From positions 56,729,919-56,793,918 of the forward strand of contig OZ038385.1 in NCBI GenBank assembly GCA_964036045.1: 64,000 nt of DNA, read 5' to 3'. The notes under the pieces were generated by a model that saw only the letters and a list, made by a program, of their open reading frames with translations, had not been told where the DNA came from and made no database searches. This document shows, one piece after another, positions 33,088 to 42,700 of the stretch. Each line of letters starts with the position of its first letter. Position 1 is the stretch's first letter. This stretch comes from Eutreptiella sp. 'Long Island Sound 2002' (taxonomy: Eukaryota > Euglenozoa > Euglenophyceae > Eutreptiales > Eutreptiaceae). Both the position numbers and the translations under genes were made by a program.

Positions 33088-34278
33088 TCATGATGTGGAG
33101 AGGTCTTCTAACCAGTAATAACAGTTACCGGTGTTACATGGTTTCATATATCTGAGTTGAATCAGAAGGTCGGTCTCTTCCTTGATTGGACTCTCGTCGA
33201 CTTCTGCATCCGTTAGCCTTCGATGAAATAAGGTGAAGGTGTCCACCTCCGCTTCGCTGCAGAGATGGCAGTCTCCTAAGTCGTCCTTAAACCAACTCAC
33301 TGATGTGCGTTCGTCACCGAGATCGGATACTTTGGTGTCTCCTTCGTGTGGTTTTGTGGTTGGCGTCGAGTGAGAGGCCTCGGGCTGTTTCAGAGTATTG
33401 AGTGCTGGCCGCGACTTGTTTTTAGTCGGTGTGGCGAGTTGAGGCGCGCTCAAAATGGCTGCGCTAGCGTCCCAGACGTTCAAGGGAGGGCCTACTAGGC
33501 TGTGTTGATGAATTGTCGGACCAATTTCGGCGCGCGACCTGCAGTTTGGAGCTCCTTTCTTAGCACCGAACTTCCGAGCGTACTTGTTACTGCGTTGGAC
33601 TCGCTGTATTCTTTGAACGCAGTGTGCACTCACTTGTGTGGTCGTAGCTTCTCCTTCTTTCGCTGCGGTACGATGTTTACCACTCCGAATTGTCTTGTTT
33701 GCTGTCCGTGTGTCCCATGCCGACGATGTCAACCGTTTGGCGCTTTGAGTGTTCAGCACAGAAAACGGGTTTGCTGTTGCGAAGGTGGATTCCGTGATTC
33801 GAGTATTTTGTTGCCTCCTTGTGCTCACTGGCGCGAAAGTGTTGGACTCCTTGTCGTGATTTGCTTTGATACTGAGTGAAGGACAGGAAGTAAACCGTGG
33901 CGACAAAGTGGAAAATGATTTGCGCGTCCTTGTACTCGGCACTGCTTGTTTAGTGTCAGGGTGCTCCTTTTGTGTTGACGGCGTTTCTGTAACGGTTGCC
34001 GCCAAGCTCTTGTCGTTGTCCTGGGAGCGATCATCTGGAGACTCATTCTTGACTGAAGAGGCGACAGCAGCGGTGTAACAGTGCGAGGCAGTTATAGTAG
34101 ACACTGACAGTCGTTGGAGTCGTTGTACAGGCACTCTGGGAAAACGCGATAAGTTCCTCAAAAGCGTCGCTGTGGTTTGTTCTTGCTTGAGATACAGTTG
34201 CAGTTGCTGTATTGCTTGCAGTAGCGTTTGACAGGCCACAGAAAGTTGCGCAGCTGCGGCTTCGTGTAGCAGCACCAT
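33088..34278 (-). CDS. Hypothetical protein of insert G (396 aa)
   Basis: The ORF starts at an ATG (34276-34278) and ends at a stop at 33088-33090. The N-terminal ~60 residues are Gln/Leu/Ala-rich and probably helical. The middle is Ser/Thr/Lys-rich and likely disordered. The C-terminal ~70 residues are acidic and more ordered, with a CHLC motif (DCHLCSEAEVD) and a final NCYYWLEDL. It is the only sizeable ORF of insert G and occupies about half of it. I recognise no family. Whether it is expressed is unknown. Confidence 0.4.
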   Translation of the reverse strand: MVLLHEAAAAQLSVACQTLLQAIQQLQLYLKQEQTTATLLRNLSRFPRVPVQRLQRLSVSTITASHCYTAAVASSVKNESPDDRSQDNDKSLAATVTETPSTQKEHPDTKQAVPSTRTRKSFSTLSPRFTSCPSLSIKANHDKESNTFAPVSTRRQQNTRITESTFATANPFSVLNTQSAKRLTSSAWDTRTANKTIRSGKHRTAAKEGEATTTQVSAHCVQRIQRVQRSNKYARKFGAKKGAPNCRSRAEIGPTIHQHSLVGPPLNVWDASAAILSAPQLATPTKNKSRPALNTLKQPEASHSTPTTKPHEGDTKVSDLGDERTSVSWFKDDLGDCHLCSEAEVDTFTLFHRRLTDAEVDESPIKEETDLLIQLRYMKPCNTGNCYYWLEDLSTS

Positions 34279-34395
34279 TTGCCGTTGGCGATATTATGTA
34301 CTGGTAAGTACTGAGGCTGGAAGCTTCGTTCAGGCAGCTGGCGAATTGGGATCAGCGGCTGCAGTTTTTCTGGACTTGCCCAGGTCCCTGCATTA

Positions 34396-34586
34396 GATGC
34401 TATGTCTGTTCTGATTGAAAGTTTAATCGAAGAAGCCGACTTGGTCCATGAGTGGGGAATAACATCCCAATGTTCCCAATTGGATGAAGAAGTGCCGATG
34501 CATCTTCCAGATGAGCATACTTGGGCTAAGCCCAGTAAGTCTGAGCCTATGAGCTACCAAGACCTGTGTATTCTCAAGGACGAGAT
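34396..34586 (+). pseudogene. pol: Element B pol linker before reverse transcriptase
   Basis: The frame from 34396 (Asp-Ala-Met-Ser-Val-Leu) runs to the insertion point of D at 34587, where GAGAT is split. After D it continues in phase at 49488 as Asp-Glu-Ile-Ala-Gln-Phe-Gly. The segment is acidic and corresponds to the linker between the methyltransferase-like domain and RT in element C. Confidence 0.7.
34583..34586. repeat. Target-site duplication of element D, left copy (AGAT)
   Basis: AGAT precedes TGAAGC of the left LTR and follows GCTTCA of the right LTR at 49488-49491. Confidence 0.8.
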
Positions 34587-35517
34587 TGAAGCGGTATGGA
34601 GTACCTCACCCATACCCACTGCCCAGCCAGTGGCGCTCTGTTCATCAAGATTTTTCTTGCGCTGATTCTCAGCCTATGACATCGCGATTTCTGTGGAATT
34701 CTTGTAAAATACCCCAGAAATCGTCATTTTTCGTCATTTTTGGGCTGGCGCCGACCTTCGTCGCCTGCGCGTCGCAGCCCCAGATCGAAGCTCTATTTCT
34801 CGATTTACGAAGATTTTAATCAATTTTATTATTGATTTGTCATTTTCGGAATTATAGAAATGAGCCGTGACCATTTTTGCGGCGTTCCGCGAGGGTCAAT
34901 TTTTGACGAAATTGGTCACGTAAAAGATTTTTCCAGAAAATCCTGAGGCGATCCCAGGAATCAGCCAGGCGCCCAAGGCGTGGCCCAACAGTGGCCCTCT
35001 TCATATATAATATGAATTGGGAAAGAGACGCTTCGTGATGGCTACACGACGCGTTGGGGGGAGACACGCGAAAAGAGTGTTTTCGACTCAAAAAACATAA
35101 ATATTTCACTGTTTTTCGCCCAAAAATCACTGTTTGGCCCACTTTGGGCAGGATCTCAGTGGAGATCCTGATAGCGACGACTCGTAGCCGTCAGTTTTTC
35201 TGATGGCGGCGACGCCGCCGCCTTCATTTCGTACCTGTTTCTAAGCTATTTTATAGTTTAGAAGTGATACATATGCATTGTACATGTCAACGCATTTGTT
35301 TTGTTACATATACCTTCTCTTTGTCCATAGACGCCAGATTGTGTCCGCGGACGCTCCCCGTGGGGTGAGCAAGGATTCCAAGACCATTTACGCAACTCCA
35401 ATGGAATCGAAGTTTGGAATAGATTTCATGCATTTCTTGGAGAGGTTGGGGTGATGGGTTGAAGAAATTTCAATTTTCTGTGGACGCACGGACATCACCC
35501 CCGCCGAAAATGCTTCA
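34587..35517 (+). repeat. 5' LTR of element D (931 bp)
   Basis: It is near-identical to 48558-49487. A local palindrome around 35142-35170 (CAGGATCTCAGTGGAGATCCTG) is shared by both copies. No protein-coding content. Confidence 0.85.
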
Positions 35518-36069
35518 AAATGGTCTTGCCGCTATCCGCGTGGTTCACTGGTGGACCTGTCGATAGCTCCCACGACGTCGAGGTGGTTCCCTGCTGCCTG
35601 GTTTTCGACAACTCCCGCAGCGCAACAGACTGCAGCCTAAGGTATTGCATTGGTGCAAATACAGTGCAAGAAGGGACGCCTGGGCCAAGACTGGCCCCCA
35701 AGGCAACAGCAGCGACGACGACAACCCTGAGATCAGCTCCAGGAGCTCCTGCGGGGACGACGACAATCCCAGCAGAGGTCTTGAGGAATTCTGGACCCTG
35801 CAGCAGCTTGACAAGTGGCGTGGACTCCTATGATGGTTGATCCTTGAAGGAACGACAGCATGCTGCGCGGAGGGCGCTGCTCGTCCATCAGTAACCAAAC
35901 CAGGTGCGTTAATTCGTCGCCTTGGGTTAATAGCCGACCCTAAACAGGCGCGGGGCGCCTTGGGTAGGAAATGACCCTATATGACCCTAAATAGAGGCGG
36001 TGTGAAGGCCTGCGGACGGCGACGACGCCCAGACTGCAGGAGAATTGTCGACGACGTCAACATCTGCAG
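35518..36069 (+). other. Element D internal region, left part
   Basis: The segment between D's LTR and element E starts AAATGGTCTTGCC, with a TGG three bases in that could open a primer-binding site; I cannot match the tRNA. An ORF at 35520-35840 (106 codons, Thr/Ala/Pro-rich) has no recognisable domain. Repeated GACGACGAC triplets occur. Confidence 0.4.
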
Positions 36070-36073
36070 GAGC
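36070..36073. repeat. Target-site duplication of element E, left copy (GAGC)
   Basis: GAGC flanks E at 36070-36073 and 37163-37166. Confidence 0.8.
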
Positions 36074-36379
36074 TGTAATGGTACTGATCCTCTGTTATTG
36101 ATTTGCGATATCCTGCAATGCTTTTTCAAAATCACTCACATTGTTGAACTCCTTGCATCCTCTTAGTATCCCTCAACGAACACAACAGAAGACTGTCCCA
36201 AAACGTAATGTCATCCCGTTCTCTGTATAACAATAAAATTTACATATGCACTGCAAAATACCTAGATTATTTCTGATTGTCTATTTCATATCGCTGTGCT
36301 CCCTGTTACGCATCTGCACGTACTCGCTGCGCATGCGCGACCCATCGCGTTAGCGATCTTTACACCGTGTCCTATTACA
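36074..36379 (-). repeat. LTR of element E (3' LTR on the minus strand)
   Basis: 306 bp; differs from 36857-37162 at two bases. Confidence 0.9.
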
Positions 36380-36856
36380 CTCCCTTCCCAAGCTATTTGC
36401 TGGGGTTTACCTCAGCACCTACAATATTAACCTGCCTACAAACAGCTAACTGCGTGCAGCAATGGCTAAGCAGGCATCGCACTGCACTTGTGTGTGCAGA
36501 CGAGGCGGGGAGGGGGGGGGGCTGTCAGAAAATCTGTAACAATTTTTTGCCTGCCTGAAAAGGTTAGAATATGGTACAAATAAGAATTTGTATCCCTGCA
36601 CCTGCAACCCTGCAGACAGTAACAGCACCACATAAAAAATATTTTCCCTTCTTAATACTTCTCAGAAGTTTTTGAAACCTGAAGTAAAGTACAAAACCCA
36701 TTAACCTGATTAACCTGACTTCTGAGTTCTGTCTTCACTTGTTTTCTGTCTTCATTGGCGCTGTAGTCTGCAGAGCAAGCAAGGCAAAGAAACAAGGAGA
36801 GAAGAAAAAAAACGAAAAGACCGAAAGCGTTGTTTGAATTTTTTCGAGAACGGGAT

Positions 36857-37162
36857 TGTAATGGTACTGATTCTCTGTTATTGATTTGCGATATCCTGCA
36901 ATGCTTTTTCAAAATCACTCACATTGTTGAACTCCTTGCATCCTCTTAGTATCCCTCAACGAACACAACAGAAGACTGTCCCAAAACGTAATGTCATCCC
37001 GTTCTCTGTATAACAATAAAATTTACATATGCACTGCAAAATACCTAGATTATTTCTGATTGTCTATTTCATATCGCTGTGCTCCCTGTTACGCATCTGC
37101 ACGTACTCGCTGCGCATGCGCGACCCATCGCGTTAGCGATCCTTACACCGTGTCCTATTACA
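36857..37162 (-). repeat. LTR of element E (5' LTR on the minus strand)
   Basis: 306 bp; followed by GAGC at 37163-37166. Confidence 0.9.
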
Positions 37163-37166
37163 GAGC

Positions 37167-37600
37167 TAAGCCCCAGGGCATCAACATGATGAAGGAGGAA
37201 TTCCTTGACTCCTAAAATGGGTACCACCTTGGTCTCCCCATGGACCCTATGGAGCCCCCAAGTCTATCTCTTCCTCTGGGCGACGACCACAGCGACGACG
37301 ACGCCATCTGCAAACCACCACAACCTGGAAGAGGTTGCAGGCGCGAGGAATTTGTCCCCTTGGGTTTTGAAGAGACCCTAAATAACTTTTTTTCATTTGA
37401 ATTTCTTGAATTATTATGTTTCCATGCCCATGGAGAAAAAGGGCCAATCTGTGCCTCAGCGCCATCAGTCAGGTCGGAAGGACCTGCAGGGCCCCTGGTT
37501 TGGTCACCAGAGGCCAAAAGGAGTGCCAGGGACCAGTGTGGTCGCCTCGGGGGCAATCGCCCTAGGAATATATCAAGGAATATTGCAACCCTACATGTAT
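37167..37600 (+). other. Element D internal region, middle part
   Basis: Between E and C, short ORFs on both strands show no recognisable domain. A GACGAC-rich tract near 37280 resembles the one in 35518-36069. Confidence 0.35.
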
Positions 37601-37605
37601 GTGGC
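37601..37605. repeat. Target-site duplication of element C, left copy (GTGGC)
   Basis: GTGGC directly precedes the LTR at 37606 and recurs at 48371-48375 directly after the other LTR. Confidence 0.9.
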
Positions 37606-38137
37606 TGAAAGTGCTGCCCTGGGTCGTTGTGGGTGCCGGAGGGCTCGGGGCCGGCAAGACCAGTGGGGCAGGCACGCGAGGAGTCTCCCTGGATGTTGTT
37701 ATTGGGTGTAGAACCGGACACTCGGACACCAACGGAGGCGAGAGCAGCGACAACAGAAGCAAGGTCCATGCTGATTGTGGTCCGGCAGAAAATCCCAGTC
37801 TATGAAGAAAATTGCGGGGAATTATTCTAAATACATCTGAGTGTCCAAAACTGTCCGAATGAATTTAAATAATCCATTTATGTAAAATTGTCTGGCCGAT
37901 CTGGCCCGCGGGCGCGCGTCAGCGGCAAATGGCGATTCCAGCTAAAATAGCGGAATGCGGCGGATTTACGGGAAGTGGACCGCGGAATCAAATCCGGCAT
38001 ATCAGAAATATATAGGAATTATCCTGTGACTGAGCTGCGAGGCGGCAATTCCGCCGAAGCAAAGAAAATGACCAAAATGTAGCCAATCTGGGCAGAATGT
38101 CTGAAAATCTGAGCAGATGGGGCTAGCCGCACTTACA
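37606..38137 (-). repeat. 3' LTR of element C (532 bp)
   Basis: It matches 47839-48370 except one base (GCGGGC here, GCGAGC there). On the minus strand it begins TGTAAGTG and ends CACTTTCA. Confidence 0.95.
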
Positions 38138-38147
38138 CTCCCCCTCC
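38138..38147 (-). promoter_or_regulatory. Polypurine tract of element C
   Basis: On the minus strand GGAGGGGGAG directly precedes the TG of the 3' LTR. Confidence 0.85.
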
Positions 38148-39782
38148 AAAAACACACTGGGGTGTGTCGCTACGTCAACGAAGAACGTAGTGCGGGTAAG
38201 TCCCAGAAAAACATAGAAATGTAGCCTCGATGGGGCGAAATCTGCTTGATCTGACCTGATTTGGGCTGAATTGGCACTGAATCAGGCTGGATGAACCTGA
38301 AATGAGACAGAATGAGAAGTGACGAACAGTCCTCCGTGCTGTAAAATATTAGGTCAAGGGCTAGAAAGCATGTAAACGTATCGAGAATCGATACCAAACC
38401 ATGCATTGGTTGAGAATGAGGTAGATTATTGGTGGATTGAGTGGGGGGATCAAGAATTGGTGTGACATCTCAGCGCTCTGGCACAGTTTCGCTGTCGCGG
38501 GCACGCTACGGTGTCCTCGCCGAACTCTACATCGTGTTATCCCGCTTTTCTCGTTCTGAAAAGTACAGCCTGTGGCTCAGATTTGGCGCATCTGGTGGAT
38601 GATCACAAGATTCAGCAAAAATGAGAATGAATTTGAGCAGAGATTGAGGGGATTAAGCAATCACAGAGAGGTTAAACAAATACACATGTAATCTACAGAC
38701 CCTAAGTGAACCACCGAAGGTAAAGATGTGTTTCCGTTCATTTAGATCTAAACAGATCTTCGAGGAATGTGAGGTGATGACAAGGAAATCAGTCTAAATT
38801 GTCCTAACATGAGTAAATTCCCTGAGATGAAGGTGAAATGAAGCGGAATGTGTACAACTGAAACTACTAACACTCTCGTTTAGACTAAAGTAAATATATA
38901 TTGTCGTTTATTCAGCTCAATTGTGCTTTCCGGCACGTTGGTTCGCGAGCATCTAACAGATTCTATCAAAATGTGAATCATGTGATGATGCATCATGATG
39001 GGACATGCTGGCCCTGGATCCTTGGCATGTAACGCGCCGAAGGTTCGCTGAAGGCACTTTACTGACAGTATATAACTGAGAGACACCGAATTTACAGTGG
39101 CGGCGGTGTCAATCGACTTGGACAAGGCCAATCCTTCGAATGAGTCCCACAAGACACTTGGATTCACCAATTTCGACAGTTTCAGGTCGGATTGAGCTCA
39201 CATTGGCGTGTGCCAAAAATACAACGAAGCTTACGGACTTCAGAGGTTGCTGTTAGAAGTCCCTAGAGCTCCTAGATGAAGATTGTCTGAACAATTGACG
39301 TCTGGGTTTCATACAACAGTGGCAGAATGATGGACAAACCTGAGAAATTCAAGGTAAATTTGAGGATCCTGGATCTGAATCTGGACTTTGGCGTCAGCAT
39401 CACAGCAAATGAAGGTGAGATCTGAGTTCCTGGCGTCGCCTCTAGGGCAGCCAGTACTACAGGGGTTGCCTGTAGGGGTGAATGTCGCTGGCCAGCGTTT
39501 TGATTATGTACATTTGCTTCCATCTGCACGAGTAGCCAAATTCCAAAGATGCACAGACCAACAGAGACAAGATTACCCCGAATCTGCCTGAATTAAGCCT
39601 GAGTTTGGTTTTTTCTGAACACGGCAGCACACTCCGTCAGCGTATCTACGCCTTGTCTGCCGAACGGAGACCAAAGAAAAGTTGATTGACGTCAAATTAT
39701 CAAACATTCGCAATTCTCCACATCATGACATAAACAGAAAGAATGAACAGTGGATTGAGCAGAATGTGGTAGGATGGCTTCC
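38148..39782 (-). other. Element C 3' non-coding region
   Basis: There are 1.6 kb between the pol stop and the purine tract with only short, unremarkable ORFs on either strand. This is long for a 3' untranslated region, and I see no extra gene. Confidence 0.6.
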
Positions 39783-42700
39783 TCAATTCGGCCAAGCACG
39801 AATGCATGTGACCACCAACCTGTCTGGCCTGGCCCTCGTACGGCTTGGGCGCTGCAGATCAGCGGCCGAACTTGAAGCTTGGTCCTCATTTGGTTCCTGG
39901 GCTGGCCTGACCGCAGGAGGGGGGATCGACGGATCAGCCCTGGAATGTGGCTGCTGAGGGCCGTAAAAGGCTGGATCTCGATTCACCACAGGTCGTTTTC
40001 CGTCGCTCTCCACTTGTCTGTCTGGTTTCGACAAACAATCTGTCAGGAGTACACCAATTTCGGGGTGCTTCTTTAGGAAGTCAATGAACCCCTTGGTGTA
40101 TCCATGGACAAAAGATTGGGCTGGTTCCCAGTTGTTGTGACTGGAATCAAAGCCCCTCCACTCACACAGAAATTGCCATTCGCCCTTGGCGTCACGTCTT
40201 GCTTCAACAATCCTCTTGAGTTCGTACTTTCCCCCTTCGATTACCCGATCGGACAAGTGTTTTGCAGTCCAAAAAAGGGGTTTAACTCGATCCTTGGGGG
40301 AGGGGATCTCTCTCTTGAGGCGATCGCCCGAAACGTCAATTTCCCTGCTGACATCCACACGAATCCTCCACCTGTTCTCACCAAGACGCGCTGTAACAGC
40401 GAATGGCCCCTCCCACAAGGGAAGAAGCTTGTCATCTCCGTCCAGGGTGGTTTCGGATTTTCGAAGCCAAACTCGATCATCGACTTCAAAATTGTGGGGG
40501 TTTTTTCGACCTTGATTTTGAACCCAAAGCCAGTCAGCTTGATGCTTCTCGATTAATTTCGACACAGATTTATCTGCTCGTTGGACTTCGTCCAAAAACA
40601 GCGAAGCATCCTTACAGGGGCGAGGATTATTCAACGGCATGTTCCACCAACACTTCTTTCGTCCAAAGACAATTTCATTTGGAGAAAGGCCATGATACAA
40701 AGGCGTGTTGTGGTAACGGCGAAGCAATGCGAAGAGAACTTCCATCCAATGGAAATCCTTTTCACTCGCGAGCTCCTTACGAAGCATATTAATTATTGAG
40801 CGGCCGGCTCTTTCACCAGGCAGCGCTCGATGCGAGTGGATTTCACATCGGAGGTGGTGGATTCCAAGGCGAGCACATAATTCTCTCCACCATTCGGAGG
40901 TGTACTCTTTGCCTGAATCTGTCACCACCTCGGATGGGACGTCCCAGCCTCCCATCCAGGTCTGCGCGCACCACTTGGCGGCAGCCTTGCCAGTCATCGA
41001 CTCAATGTTGCAAGGCAACACTTGAATGTAGCCGGAATGACGGCACTGAATGAGGAGCACACCATTGACTTTTTTGTTAGTCCAATGGCACTCTTCGTCA
41101 TCGAGCTCACCGAGATAGAAAAAATCACTCGTGACTCTGTTGAAGAGACGCTCCGGAATAGGATGAGGCCTCAGATGGCCGTGCTTCTTCGCGCTGGGGG
41201 GCGTCGAGACAGCACATTGGGCACATCCGGCTGCTACTTTCATGCAATGAGTGTAGAGCCTCGATCCAAACAACCTATGCTTAATCATCGACCACAGTCG
41301 ACGGCCATGTGCGTGGGGGGACTCCCATTTGTGCCACCAGTTTAACACTCGGGGGGCTAGGGCGTCTGGCACACACAATTTACCCTCCATCCACAGCTTC
41401 CCCCCATCCAACGAGTACTCTGCAAAAATCCCATCCCTGTGAGCATCTTTGGATTTGAGATTTCCAAAGACCTCTTTAAACATGGGATCTTGCAGGTAAT
41501 CGGACGTCCAGTCACGGATGATCAGGGAATCCTTAGGCAGGGGTGGAGTTTTGGCCGGATCTCGACGCTTAATGCCCTCGATCAACCGAAATCGACTTAC
41601 TTGTCGGGTATAGTCAAACCGTTTCACACTCCCTGAGGAGGGATCGGTGACCTTTTCCACGACTTTCAGCGTTTTGGTGCAGATCTCGTGAGCATGCGCC
41701 GGATCTGTGATGGCCGTGATGTCGTGACACGGCAATGCGTGCTGTTTAACAGCGCACTGCATGCATGCACGTCGAATGAGTTTCTTTTCTTCCTGATCCC
41801 ATTCGATGATGACATGGCGGTCCTGCTCCGTACCATGGATGTTGGTACTTTGCAGCCCCTCTGAGGCGGGGTAAGCCCATCGGCTCAGAGCATCCGCTAC
41901 CGTGTTATGTTTTCCAGGCAAATACGATACATGGAGGTCAAACAGAGAGAGAAATTCGTGCCATCTGGCCCGTCGACCAGCTGGGCTCGCGACAGTATCA
42001 ATGTGTTCAGTGGCCCAATACTCCAGAGATCGATGATCCGTCAGGACCTCGACTCGATTGGTGCCAACCCACGATTGGTACTTTTTTAAAGCACAGATGA
42101 TGGCGTAAGTCTCTTGCTCACGCGGCGACCATTGCATTTGGCGTGGGGCTAGCTTCCGAGACCAAAATGCAAGAGGGTAATGATCGCCGGTGGCTTCATC
42201 AACCTGTTCAAGGACAGCTCCGATCGCGTACCTAGATGCGTCGGTTCTAATGTAGAAGGGTCGGTCAAATTGGGGCACATGCAACGTGGCGACTTCGCAG
42301 AGGGCTGCCTTCAAGTGATGGAAGGCCTCCTCGCACTCGTCAATCCACTTGACACGAACCTTTGAACCTGCCTTGCCCGCATCTCTCCCTACCTTCAATA
42401 ATTCAGTGAGGGGGGCAGCAAATTTGGCATAATTCGGCACAAAAGTGTGGTAAAAATTGCAACAACCCAGGAATCCTCTCAACTCCGTGATCGTCTCAGG
42501 GCGCTTCCACTTCTGAATAGCGACGAGCTTCCCTGGACTGGGTCGTCGAGTGCCATTCTCTAGGAGAGAACCACAAAATTCGACTGATTTTAAAAATAAT
42601 TTTCCCTTCTTTGGCCCACAAATCAGCTGATTGGCGTCAAGAATATCCAAAACTTGGTTCAGCTGCTTCTCATGTAGGGCCACCAGCTCGGCTTCCGTCA

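Larger units (their letters stand above)
32081..34395 (-). mobile_element. Insert G: 2.3-kb element of unknown class in element B
   Basis: This segment interrupts B pol and is bounded by a 17-bp direct repeat. Joining 32080 to 34413 keeps the B frame open, so it is an insertion. I find no LTRs and no convincing terminal inverted repeats. A 17-bp target duplication is longer than LTR elements or most DNA transposons make and fits target-primed insertion, but no transposase or reverse transcriptase is visible. It contains one minus-strand ORF and two small tandem repeats. Confidence 0.6.
36074..37162 (-). mobile_element. TRIM-like non-autonomous LTR element E
   Basis: Two 306-bp LTRs (36074-36379 and 36857-37162) begin TGTAAT and end ATTACA and differ at two positions. 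They enclose 477 bases with no coding capacity, and GAGC is duplicated on both sides. A purine tract GGGAAGGGAG read on the minus strand (36380-36389) abuts the low-coordinate LTR, so the element lies on the minus strand. I see no clear primer-binding site at the other end. Such terminal-repeat retrotransposons in miniature depend on proteins from other elements. Confidence 0.85.

Noticed and set aside
37212-37769. Minus-strand ORF of 185 codons starting MDLASVV near the C 3' LTR
   Set aside because: It is the LTR copy of the gag start reading out into flanking element D sequence.
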